A stretch of DNA of 64,000 nucleotides, from assembly GCA_039984715.1 (NCBI GenBank), contig JBDWUA010000020.1, positions 1 to 64,000 of the forward strand, given 5' to 3'. This document shows positions 16,961 through 25,512 of this stretch, in pieces. The DNA is from JABSSA01 sp039984715. GTDB lineage: Bacteria; Pseudomonadota; Alphaproteobacteria; Rhodobacterales; Rhodobacteraceae. The first letter of the stretch is position 1, and each line of letters opens with the position of its first letter. Below the pieces are notes generated by a model. The model was not told where the DNA came from, did no database searches, and saw only the letters and a list, made by a program, of their open reading frames with translations. A program made the position numbers and the translations under genes.

Positions 16961-18336
16961 CAACGCTGCGCTGTATTTCTCCGATTGACGGATCCGTTTT
17001 CGCAACGCGAGAAACCTTGTCGAAACCACAGGCCCTTGAAGTGGCCAATCGCGCGAAAACCGCTCAAGCGGATTGGGCTGCGCGCCCGTTGGATGAACGC
17101 GTGGCGCTTGTGCGGGCTGGCGTGGCCATGATCGGAAAAATGAACGACGAGATCGTTCCAGAGCTTGCCCATATGATGGGCCGACCTATCCGATATGGCG
17201 GTGAATTTGGTGGCTTTGAAGAACGCGCAAGCCACATGGCGGACATCGCGACCAGCGCCTTGGCCGATATCGAAGTGGGCGAAGATGCGACGTTCAAACG
17301 TTACATCAAACACGTCCCCCACGGCGTGGTTTTTGTGGTCGCCCCTTGGAATTATCCATATATGACGGCCATCAATTCCGTCGCGCCGGCTCTTATTGCA
17401 GGCAACGCGGTTGTTCTGAAACACGCCACGCAAACCCTGTTGGTTGGGGAACGATTGGCGCAGGCGTTTCAGGCCGCGGGCATTCCCAAAGACGTCTTTC
17501 AAAACGTATTTCTTGATCATGAAACGACATCTGATCTGATTGCAGAAAATGCGTTTGATTTCATAAACTTCACGGGATCAGTGGGCGGCGGAAAAGCGAT
17601 GGAACGCGCAGCCGCAGGGACATTTACCGGGCTAGGGTTAGAGCTGGGTGGCAAGGACCCTGGCTATGTCATGGAAGACGCTGACCTTGACGCAGCGGTG
17701 GATACTTTGATCGACGGTGCCATGTTCAATTCGGGCCAATGTTGCTGTGGGATTGAACGGATTTATGTCCATGAAAGCCTGTTTGACGCATTTGTGGAAA
17801 AGGCCGTCGCTATTGTAAACGCTTATAAGCTTGGCAATCCATTGGACCCGGAAACGACCCTTGGCCCGATGGCGCATGTTCGCTTTGCAAATGAAGTGCG
17901 CGCGCAGATTTCGCAAGCCCAAGCCAGCGGTGCGGTGGCCCACATCGACACCTTCGCACAGGATGATGGCGGCGCGTATTTGACGCCTCAAATCCTGACC
18001 AATGTGAACCACGATATGCGTGTGATGCGCGACGAAAGCTTTGGGCCCGTTGTCGGCATCATGTCGGTCAAAGACGACGCCGAAGCCATCGCATTGATGA
18101 ATGACAGCCAATTTGGCCTGACCGCCAGCCTGTGGACCAAAGATGTTGAACGCGCTGTTCGGATTGGCGACCAGATCGAAACTGGAACGGTCTTTATGAA
18201 CCGTGCAGATTACCTTGACCCCGGCCTGTGCTGGACGGGTTGCAAACAAACGGGACGTGGTGGCGGATTGTCCGTCATCGGATACCACAACCTGACACGC
18301 CCCAAATCATACCATCTGAAAAAGGTCACTTCATGA
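16957..18336 (+). CDS. NAD(P)-dependent aldehyde dehydrogenase
   Basis: A 459-residue ALDH-superfamily enzyme. Seen in order: the cofactor strand VFVVAPWNYPYMTAI, NFTGSVGGGKAM, the glutamate motif LELGGKDPGYV, then the catalytic cysteine in FNSGQCCCGIERIY and the late ESFGPVVGIM. Three adjacent cysteines at the active site occur in other ALDHs. It overlaps both neighbours by four bases, implying tight co-translation. I infer that it oxidises the aldehyde made by the alcohol dehydrogenase next door, probably still joined to glutamate. Confidence 0.9.
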   Translation: MTTLRCISPIDGSVFATRETLSKPQALEVANRAKTAQADWAARPLDERVALVRAGVAMIGKMNDEIVPELAHMMGRPIRYGGEFGGFEERASHMADIATSALADIEVGEDATFKRYIKHVPHGVVFVVAPWNYPYMTAINSVAPALIAGNAVVLKHATQTLLVGERLAQAFQAAGIPKDVFQNVFLDHETTSDLIAENAFDFINFTGSVGGGKAMERAAAGTFTGLGLELGGKDPGYVMEDADLDAAVDTLIDGAMFNSGQCCCGIERIYVHESLFDAFVEKAVAIVNAYKLGNPLDPETTLGPMAHVRFANEVRAQISQAQASGAVAHIDTFAQDDGGAYLTPQILTNVNHDMRVMRDESFGPVVGIMSVKDDAEAIALMNDSQFGLTASLWTKDVERAVRIGDQIETGTVFMNRADYLDPGLCWTGCKQTGRGGGLSVIGYHNLTRPKSYHLKKVTS

Positions 18337-19478
18337 GCCCGACTGCCAATTGGTCCTATCCCACTACAATCCGTTTTGGCGCAGGACGCATCAAGGAAAT
18401 CGCTGACGCTTGCACAGCAACCGGCATTCGCAATCCGCTTTTGGTAACGGACCGGGGCCTTGCAGGCTTGCCGATCACGCAAAACACGCTTGATCTGTTG
18501 GATGATGCGGGTCTTGGACGCGCGATCTTTGCTGAGGTTGATCCAAATCCAAACGAACTGAACCTTGCCGCAGGCGTGGCAGCATTCAAGGCCGGTGGCC
18601 ATGATGGTGTCATCGCGTTTGGTGGCGGGTCCGGGTTGGATCTGGGCAAGATGATTGCGTTCATGGCCGGTCAATCGCGCCCGGTTTGGGATTTTGAAGA
18701 TATCGGGGATTGGTGGACGCGGGCAGATGCGGACGCGATCTTTCCCAACATCGCCGTGCCCACAACCGCCGGAACCGGGTCAGAGGTTGGGCGCGCAAGT
18801 GTTCTGACCAATTCGGAAACGCACGAAAAGAAAATCATCTTTCACCCCAAAGTACTGCCTTCCATCGTCATTGCCGATCCCGAACTGACAGTGGGCATGC
18901 CCCCAGCGATCACGGCTGGTACGGGAATGGACGCCTTTGCCCATTGCCTAGAGGCGTTTTGTTCCCCGCATTATCACCCAATGAGCCAGGGCATAGCCTT
19001 GGAGGGGTTACGGCTTGTCAAAGAAAACCTGCCGCATGCTTTTGCCGATCCCACTGATCTGGACGCACGTGCGCATATGATGTCCGCCGCGATGATGGGG
19101 GCCACAGCCTTTCAAAAAGGGTTGGGCGCTATCCACGCGTTAAGCCACCCGATTGGCGCCATTTATAATACACACCACGGCACCACCAACGCGGTCGTTA
19201 TGCAGGCTGTTTTGGACTTTAATCGCCCCGCCATTGAAGAGCAGATGCGACAAGCAGCGGCCTATCTGGGTGTTAAGGGCGGTTTCAACGGAATGCGGGA
19301 CCTTGTCGGCACGCTGAATGATGGGCTTGGAATTCCAGCGTCTTTGGCAGCTATGGGTGTGACCAATCCCGATATCGACGCCATTTTAAAGGGCGCATTA
19401 AAAGATCCAAGTTGCGGCGGGAATCCGGTTGAGTTGAAAGAAGCGAATACCAGATCGCTTATTGAATCTCTGCTGTGA
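18333..19478 (+). CDS. Iron-containing alcohol dehydrogenase
   Basis: About 381 residues, group III (Fe-dependent) alcohol dehydrogenase. The NAD site GGGSGLDLGKM, PTTAGTGSEVGRASV and the metal histidines are present (GMDAFAHCLEAFCSPHYHP and GAIHALSHPIGAIYNTHHG). Start ATG 18333 overlaps the ALDH stop (ATGA). It is the last gene of the operon. Alcohol to aldehyde is the likely direction if the pathway degrades an amino alcohol. Confidence 0.92.
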   Translation: MSPTANWSYPTTIRFGAGRIKEIADACTATGIRNPLLVTDRGLAGLPITQNTLDLLDDAGLGRAIFAEVDPNPNELNLAAGVAAFKAGGHDGVIAFGGGSGLDLGKMIAFMAGQSRPVWDFEDIGDWWTRADADAIFPNIAVPTTAGTGSEVGRASVLTNSETHEKKIIFHPKVLPSIVIADPELTVGMPPAITAGTGMDAFAHCLEAFCSPHYHPMSQGIALEGLRLVKENLPHAFADPTDLDARAHMMSAAMMGATAFQKGLGAIHALSHPIGAIYNTHHGTTNAVVMQAVLDFNRPAIEEQMRQAAAYLGVKGGFNGMRDLVGTLNDGLGIPASLAAMGVTNPDIDAILKGALKDPSCGGNPVELKEANTRSLIESLL

Positions 19479-19488
19479 TAAATCAGTT

Positions 19489-19508
19489 CAAGGGCCAGCC
19501 CGCCCTTG
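19489..19508. terminator. Hairpin between convergent genes
   Basis: CAAGGGC / GCCCTTG with a 6-base loop, between the iron alcohol dehydrogenase and the convergent flavoprotein. There is no clear T-run on either side, so it is a weak terminator candidate for both. Confidence 0.45.
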
Positions 19509-19523
19509 CACGTTGTCAATCCT

Positions 19524-20777
19524 CTAGCTGGCGATAATCGACGCACGATTGTTGATTTCGCCGACCTCTAAACCCGCCAGTTTCTTGAAAGACAACGCGT
19601 GTGCTGCCCGTTCGGCATAGGGCAGCAACGCATCGAGCTTGGAAAAATCGCCCCCGCACCGATCCTGTGCCATTTGCATGATCGCGTCTGGCCCGCCATT
19701 TCCCCGATTGGCCAACGTCACCCGGTTTGCCATTGGGCGCACGATGTCTTCGTAAGCAATCGCGGCATCTGTTCCGACGCCCCGTGATTGCAACTTGGCT
19801 CCCAATATCCGCGCATCAAGGATTGCTTGGCTCGCCCCGCTTGATCCAACGGGATACGTCGCATGGGCCGCGTCCCCGATCAGCGTGGCGCATCCGTCTG
19901 TCCAACACTGGACCGGTTCACGATCAACCATTGGATATTCATACACCGCTTGTGCGCCTTCGATTAATTTTGGGACGTCCAACCAATCAAATACCCAATC
20001 ATTGAAGTCATTCAAAAACTGGTCTGTGCCGACTTCGCGGTTCCAATCCTCTTTGGACACTTGTGCATTTGGATCGACCGATTTTTCTGCAATCCAATTG
20101 ATCAAAGCATGCCCCGTATCTGGATCGACCGGCGAAATAGGATAAGAAACAAAACGCTGCGTATCATTTCCCGCAAGGATCATGGAACCGCCGCTTAGAA
20201 AGGGTTGCGCCAAAGTCGTGCCACGCCACATTACGGCCCCACCCCAGACGGGTGGCCCCTCATTCGGATACATTTGCGCCCGGACGGCAGAATGAACGCC
20301 GTCCGTTCCGACCAACAGTTGCCCAGTCACGGTTTCTTTGCCGGCAGGCGTTTGAAATGTTGCCTCAACCCCGTCATGTGACGAAACATACGTCTGCAAA
20401 CTGCGCCCAAACACCACGCAATCGCTGCCCGCTCTGGCGCGCAAGGTGTCCAACAGTGCCATCTGCAATTGCCCACGATGAACCGAATATTGAGGCCACA
20501 GATAACCGGCGTCCAAGCCACGCGGTTCAGTCCAAATTTCGACGCCTGATTTTGTGTAGAACCCATAGTCTTTGGTTCGAATGCCAACGCTGTTCAAAAG
20601 ATCGGACAAGCCCAGTTCGATCAATTCCCGAACGGCAGTGGGTTGCAGGTTTATGCCCACTCCCAAAGGTTTGGGCGTTTTAACCCGTTCAAAAATCCGA
20701 AAGGGAATGCCAATCTGATGCAACGTCAGCCCCATTGCCAACCCTGCAATCCCTCCGCCAGCAATCAGAACTGTCAT
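19524..20777 (-). CDS. FAD-dependent monooxygenase (PhzS-like flavoprotein)
   Basis: About 417 residues of the class A flavoprotein family. The FAD motif GGGIAGLAMGL is at residues 7-17, the DG motif is VGTDGVHSAVRAQM, and the second FAD contact is GDAAHATYPVGSSGASQAI. The sequence style (NLQPTAVRELIELGL) resembles the flavin oxidoreductases related to PhzS. Start MTVLIAGGG at 20777 is preferred over 20792; neither has a strong ribosome site. It is monocistronic and convergent with the alcohol dehydrogenase. The substrate is unknown. Confidence 0.83.
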   Translation of the reverse strand: MTVLIAGGGIAGLAMGLTLHQIGIPFRIFERVKTPKPLGVGINLQPTAVRELIELGLSDLLNSVGIRTKDYGFYTKSGVEIWTEPRGLDAGYLWPQYSVHRGQLQMALLDTLRARAGSDCVVFGRSLQTYVSSHDGVEATFQTPAGKETVTGQLLVGTDGVHSAVRAQMYPNEGPPVWGGAVMWRGTTLAQPFLSGGSMILAGNDTQRFVSYPISPVDPDTGHALINWIAEKSVDPNAQVSKEDWNREVGTDQFLNDFNDWVFDWLDVPKLIEGAQAVYEYPMVDREPVQCWTDGCATLIGDAAHATYPVGSSGASQAILDARILGAKLQSRGVGTDAAIAYEDIVRPMANRVTLANRGNGGPDAIMQMAQDRCGGDFSKLDALLPYAERAAHALSFKKLAGLEVGEINNRASIIAS

Positions 20778-21033
20778 GGTGTTCCCGCGCATTAGACCTA
20801 TCTGCATGCGCCCACAGATCGCAGAAAACGACCTGCGCACGCCACAAATAGAAACCCTAGAACGGCCGTTATGGCAAATGGATAAACCGCCCCCACTGCG
20901 CTGACGGGTCCAGTTTCATTCGTCTGCGAATATCAAAACCGGCGAACGACGTTGTCCCGGCAAATGGCACAACACTTCATAACCGAAATGTTCGACCTCA
21001 TTGAGACAGGCGGTTTCAAATTGGCCTAGCGCA

Positions 21034-21489
21034 TCACTTGATTTTCAAGTGTTTCCAGTTTTTGTTCGCATCGGCAATGTAACCGGGAACGTTGGTTTGC
21101 CATTCTTTGTCAATCGAACGATTGATGTTTAGATACAGCTGGTTATCCACGATATGCCAGATATACGGATCGCCATCTACCTTGGCGTTTACCGCAGTTC
21201 CGTACGCGCAAAAACCGCCATAGGCAGGCAGGTATGCTTCGGGGTTTTTCTCAAACAGCTTTTGGTTTTTCGCAGACAAAAACCGATAGGTGCCGCCTTT
21301 GTATTCCACACTGAAGTCGCGGCTGCCCTTCTTGGGTCCGCCGTTCACAAAATAAGAAACCGGGTCCACGCCGCGAAGGGCAAGTCCAGTCCACGACAAA
21401 TTAAGGTCCGTTTCTTCAACCGCAAATGCAGGAGTTGAGATGGTCAACGCAAGCGTTGAAGCAATAAGGTGACGGCGTGTAAACTTCAT
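21034..21489 (-). CDS. YHS-domain secreted protein
   Basis: A 151-residue protein with signal peptide (RRHLIASTLALTISTPAFA). The YHS domain is seen as LRGVDPVSYFVNGGPKKGS and VEYKGGTYRFLSAKNQKLFEKNPEAYLPAYGGFCAYG. YHS domains are small modules often tied to metal handling. This one keeps a single cysteine in GGFCAYG and ends in WHIVDNQLYLNINRSI. It is alone in its transcript, and I cannot assign a specific function. Confidence 0.8.
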   Translation of the reverse strand: MKFTRRHLIASTLALTISTPAFAVEETDLNLSWTGLALRGVDPVSYFVNGGPKKGSRDFSVEYKGGTYRFLSAKNQKLFEKNPEAYLPAYGGFCAYGTAVNAKVDGDPYIWHIVDNQLYLNINRSIDKEWQTNVPGYIADANKNWKHLKIK

Positions 21490-21597
21490 TTGGAACCTTT
21501 AGGGTTGAACCGGTGTTGCGATTAACCTGTGGTGTCCTCCCACCATTCGCAACACAAGTTTCGTAAACCTTTGCTCACATCTCGGTGTGGAATTGCT

Positions 21598-22491
21598 TCA
21601 AGAATCTTCCATCGCGTCGTCGATTTGATCAAAGATTGCGTTGCAAATCCCATCCATTTCCAATGCGAAAAAGTTCTTCGCAGCTCTTCGGTTTGGATGA
21701 TACGGGTCCTTCACCATCCCTTTGCTGTTCAGTCTGAAATAGTGTTTATTGCCTTGGTTTGCGGCCACGGTTTTAGGCGTGGCACCCGGTACGAACGTAC
21801 ATCGTGCGCCTGTTTTTTCGAATGCGGACATCAGATTCTTCTGTGCCTTCAGGCGCAAATCTACGATCCTTTTCGAAAAAGCTGGCGCAGTGGTCATGAA
21901 AATGCACGGCATGTCAGGGGGCAATTGAGACATCATGTCCTGAACATCTTGAACAGCCCGCTCTTCACTTTCGGCCCACCGCTTTGCTGAATTGCCCAAG
22001 AACGACAAAAGCAGCAGTTTTGGATCATAATATCCGTCGCGAAACATATGTTCGAACGCGGATTTACGGGGGGTGCAAAACTGATATTCTTTGCCCTTTC
22101 CAATTTGCACATATTTGTTGTCGCTCATGTTCACAAAGCCATAAGTCCCTGCGTTCACGCGCCATTTCCGATCCTCTTTACAGATCGTATCTTTGGCCCT
22201 GCCCTTGCGAGACGTCCACGAATGGATGGAACTTGAACGCACGCCAATCACACCAACGCGCATTTTCCCCAGTCGATCCAGGTTTTTCGCTTGTCTCTCG
22301 TTTGGATGACAATGGTTCTTGATGTCTGTGAAAAATTCCAAAAACGCAGGGCCCGAACCAAATGAAATTTGGCTGTCTCCCAAAATCAAAATTTCCGGAG
22401 AAACGAAGTCGTCAGCATACGCATGTGAAGGGGTCCAAAACGCGATTGCTGCGGCCAACCAAGCGCCGCCAACTCGTTGAAATACAGACAT
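21598..22491 (-). CDS. SGNH-hydrolase-like secreted protein
   Basis: About 297 residues. A signal peptide (GGAWLAAAIAFWTPSHAYA) is followed by ILILGDSQISFGSGP, the block I serine motif (GDS) of SGNH/GDSL hydrolases. Later stretches (GVIGVRSSSIHSW, MPCIFMTTAPAF) fit the fold, and HYFRLNSKGMVKDPYHPNR may carry the final histidine (DPYHP). This suggests a periplasmic esterase or polysaccharide O-acetyl modifying enzyme. Start 22491 is chosen because AGGAGA lies 6 bases upstream; longer starts add an unrelated leader. No operon partners. Hydrolase activity is inferred from motifs only. Confidence 0.65.
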   Translation of the reverse strand: MSVFQRVGGAWLAAAIAFWTPSHAYADDFVSPEILILGDSQISFGSGPAFLEFFTDIKNHCHPNERQAKNLDRLGKMRVGVIGVRSSSIHSWTSRKGRAKDTICKEDRKWRVNAGTYGFVNMSDNKYVQIGKGKEYQFCTPRKSAFEHMFRDGYYDPKLLLLSFLGNSAKRWAESEERAVQDVQDMMSQLPPDMPCIFMTTAPAFSKRIVDLRLKAQKNLMSAFEKTGARCTFVPGATPKTVAANQGNKHYFRLNSKGMVKDPYHPNRRAAKNFFALEMDGICNAIFDQIDDAMEDS

Positions 22492-22738
22492 TCGTTCTCC
22501 TTTTACGTCTAGTAGGTCCGTATTTTGCCATGCACACGGAATCGTCTTTTTCGAACTTGCGCCATACAAGTTCACATTGAACGCTATTGCAATAAAGTTT
22601 GAGTAAATCAGTGTAAACCAACCGTTAACAACTTGTGTCACTTGCTGGACATCGATTGTCTTTCTAATCATCCAAGATGTAACAACACGCAGGCAACTTT
22701 GCTGTTTTCTTCACATTAGTTACGCAGGACTTTGGCCA

Positions 22739-23926
22739 ATGACACATGCATTCTCCGCGCATATTGCACAAGAACTCGATACTCTGCGGGATACTGGGTT
22801 GTATAAATCCGAACGCGTCATCACATCCCAGCAATCCGGATCAGTATCGTTGTCGACGGGTCAAAACGTCATCAATATGTGTGCCAATAATTACTTGGGA
22901 TTGTCCAACAACGCTGACCTAATCGAAGCAGGACGGGAAGCCCTTGCGCGATACGGCTATGGCATGTCCTCAGTACGTTTCATTTGCGGTACGCAAGAAG
23001 AGCACAAAGAGCTTGAAGCCCGGCTGTCACGGTTTCTCGGGTTTGAAGACACCATCCTTTATTCCAGTTGTTTTGACGCCAATACCGGATTGTTCGAAAC
23101 CATCTTAGGTCCCGAAGATGCGATTATATCAGATTCCCTAAACCATGCGTCGATCATTGATGGTGTGCGTCTGTGCAAGGCAAAGCGTCTGCGTTACGCA
23201 AATTCAGACATGGTGGACTTGGAACGTCAGTTGCAGGCAGCCGCAGACTGTCGGTTCAAGTTAATCGCAACTGACGGTGTATTTTCCATGGATGGATACA
23301 TCGCCAATCTATCGCGGATTTGCGATTTGGCCGAACAATATGACGCAATGGTTATGGTCGATGAAAGCCACGCCGTCGGCTTTGTTGGTGCAACCGGCCG
23401 AGGATCGATGGAACATTGCGATGTGATGGGTCGCGTAGATATCGTAACCGGCACTTTGGGAAAGGCACTTGGGGGCGCGTCTGGTGGATACACCAGCGGT
23501 AAAAAGGACGTTATTGACTGGTTGCGTCAGCGGTCCCGCCCCTATCTGTTCAGTAACACGCTTGCCCCAGTCATTGCCGCCACATCGATCAAAGTATTGG
23601 ATATGTTGGAAAGTTCGACAAAGCTTCGCGATCAGCTGATGCAAAATGCAACGCATTTCCGCGCGCGCATGTCGGATGCGGGTTTTGATCTGTTGCCCGG
23701 CGAACACCCCATTATTCCGGTTATGTTACGTGACCCGAAGCTTGCCCAAAACATGGCGGCCCGATTGGAAGAAAAAGGTGTCTATGTCGCGCCTTTCAGC
23801 TTTCCGGTTGTGCCCAAAGGTCAGGACCGCATCCGCACCCAAATGTCCGCAGCACATACCCGTGCGGAATTGGATCAGGCCATTGACGCATTTATCACTG
23901 TGGGTCGCGACATGGAGATTATCTGA
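22739..23926 (+). CDS. kbl: Glycine C-acetyltransferase (2-amino-3-ketobutyrate CoA ligase)
   Basis: A 395-residue PLP enzyme that splits 2-amino-3-ketobutyrate with CoA into glycine and acetyl-CoA. Fold-type I alpha-oxoamine synthase features: NNYLGLSNNADLIEAG, RFICGTQEEHKELE, MVMVDESHAVGFVGATGRG, and the PLP lysine in TGTLGKALGGASGGY. The length equals the family norm. The stop overlaps the tdh start (TGATG), so both steps of threonine breakdown are co-translated. Confidence 0.96.
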   Translation: MTHAFSAHIAQELDTLRDTGLYKSERVITSQQSGSVSLSTGQNVINMCANNYLGLSNNADLIEAGREALARYGYGMSSVRFICGTQEEHKELEARLSRFLGFEDTILYSSCFDANTGLFETILGPEDAIISDSLNHASIIDGVRLCKAKRLRYANSDMVDLERQLQAAADCRFKLIATDGVFSMDGYIANLSRICDLAEQYDAMVMVDESHAVGFVGATGRGSMEHCDVMGRVDIVTGTLGKALGGASGGYTSGKKDVIDWLRQRSRPYLFSNTLAPVIAATSIKVLDMLESSTKLRDQLMQNATHFRARMSDAGFDLLPGEHPIIPVMLRDPKLAQNMAARLEEKGVYVAPFSFPVVPKGQDRIRTQMSAAHTRAELDQAIDAFITVGRDMEII

Positions 23927-24966
23927 TGAGCAATGAAATGAAGGCATTGGTCAAATCCAAACCCGAGCCCGGCTTGTGGATGGAGCATGTCCCCGTTCCA
24001 GAACCCGGTTCCGACGAGGTTTTGATCAAAATTCGCAAATCCGCGATTTGTGGGACAGATGTTCACATTTGGAAATGGGATGAATGGTCGGCCAAAACGG
24101 TTCCCGTGCCCATGGTGGTTGGTCACGAATTTTGCGGCGAAATCGTCGATTGCGGAAAAGCCGCCACAAAGTTCAAAATTGGTCAGCGCGTGGCAGGCGA
24201 AGGTCATGTTGTCTGCAACACCTGCCGCAATTGTCGCGCCGGACGTGGTCATTTGTGCCGCAACACCTTGGGTGTGGGCGTCAATCGCCCCGGTTCATTT
24301 GCCGAATATCTGTGCATCCCTGAAAACAACGTTGTCCCGATACCAGACGACATTCCCGATGAAATTGCCGCGATCTTTGATCCCTTTGGAAACGCTGTTC
24401 ACACAGCGTTGAGTTTCGATCTGATTGGCGAAGACGTTCTGATCACCGGCGCAGGCCCCATCGGGATCATGGGCGCTTTGGTGGCGCAAAAGGTCGGTGC
24501 GCGCAAAGTCGTCATCACCGATATCAGCCCGTACCGACGTGGTTTGGCACGGAAGATGGGTGTGCAACATGTCGTAAATGCTGCCACCGAAGATTTGAAT
24601 GAAGTCATGGCAGAAATCGGCATGACCGAAGGATTTGATGTTGGGCTTGAGATGTCCGGCGCAGCCCCGGCCATGCGCGATATGATCGACAAGATGAACA
24701 ACGGCGGTCGCATAGCATTGCTGGGGATTGCGCCCACCGAATTTGCTGTCGACTGGAACAAGATCATTTTCAAAATGCTGAACGTCAAAGGGATCTATGG
24801 GCGCGAGATGTTTGAGACATGGTATAAGATGATCGCCTTGGTCCAATCGGGTTTGGATTTAACCGACATAATCACCCACCGGATTTCGATTGATGATTTC
24901 GAAGCGGGGTTTGATGCGATGATCTCTGGTGAAGCTGGCAAAGTCGTGATGGATTGGACGTCCTAA
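23926..24966 (+). CDS. tdh: L-threonine 3-dehydrogenase
   Basis: A 346-residue zinc alcohol-dehydrogenase family enzyme oxidising L-threonine to 2-amino-3-ketobutyrate with NAD+. Catalytic zinc ligands lie in AICGTDVHIW and GHEFCGEIV. The structural zinc has four cysteines in CNTCRNCRAGRGHLC. The Rossmann site is VLITGAGPIGIMGALVA. It is coupled to kbl, which consumes its unstable product. Confidence 0.96.
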   Translation: MSNEMKALVKSKPEPGLWMEHVPVPEPGSDEVLIKIRKSAICGTDVHIWKWDEWSAKTVPVPMVVGHEFCGEIVDCGKAATKFKIGQRVAGEGHVVCNTCRNCRAGRGHLCRNTLGVGVNRPGSFAEYLCIPENNVVPIPDDIPDEIAAIFDPFGNAVHTALSFDLIGEDVLITGAGPIGIMGALVAQKVGARKVVITDISPYRRGLARKMGVQHVVNAATEDLNEVMAEIGMTEGFDVGLEMSGAAPAMRDMIDKMNNGGRIALLGIAPTEFAVDWNKIIFKMLNVKGIYGREMFETWYKMIALVQSGLDLTDIITHRISIDDFEAGFDAMISGEAGKVVMDWTS

Positions 24967-25038
24967 GGGGCCATCGGATTTGGCCGTTCAGCCGACACAG
25001 CCAATTCTTGTTGAACTTTCAACAAGGTCGCGCAAAAC

Positions 25039-25512
25039 TCAGCGAAATGGGTACATCCAGACTTTGTAATCGGACACCAGTATATGCGCTTTATCGATGT
25101 CTTGCTGAGACATTTTCTTGACCACTTCTTCAAGGCTGATCGCGGCGTCAGGGTCGCCGCCAATCGCACTGAGAGTGTACCACATATAGGCACGCACCAA
25201 GTCAGGTGCGGGCATGCCGCGTCCGACTTCGTAATACCAACCGACGCCGGATTGAGCACCGGGATGCCCCTTCATCGCACTGCGCAAATACCAATCGAAA
25301 GCACGGATATCGTCCCGCTCGACCCCAAGACCCATAGCGTACATCACGCCAATCAGTTCCTCGGCATCCGCATTGCCGGACCGCGCAGCAGGCCAAAGCG
25401 CGTCATAGGCATCTTCAAACTGTCCGCTTTCCATCAAATCGCGCGCTTCTTCGATCGATGCCGACATGGCTGGCGTCGCCAACAGGCAGATCGCAAAAAT
25501 TATCTGACGCAT
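25039..25512 (-). CDS. Sel1-repeat secreted protein
   Basis: A 157-residue protein with signal peptide (IIFAICLLATPAMSA). Two or more Sel1-like repeats follow: DAYDALWPAARSGNADAEELIGVMYAMGLGV, then a second ending GAQSGVGWYYEVGRGM and a third beginning RAYMWYTLSAIGGD. Sel1 repeats mediate protein contacts in the periplasm. Its start codon abuts the start of the divergent di-heme peroxidase-like gene, so the two may share a promoter region hidden inside coding sequence. Confidence 0.82.
   Translation of the reverse strand: MRQIIFAICLLATPAMSASIEEARDLMESGQFEDAYDALWPAARSGNADAEELIGVMYAMGLGVERDDIRAFDWYLRSAMKGHPGAQSGVGWYYEVGRGMPAPDLVRAYMWYTLSAIGGDPDAAISLEEVVKKMSQQDIDKAHILVSDYKVWMYPFR

Noticed and set aside
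20841..21033. Short protein-like stretch upstream of the PhzS-like gene on the minus strand
   Set aside because: About 38 codons look coding-like (EVEHFGYEVLCHLPG) but there is no start, no family match and no continuation, so no gene is called.
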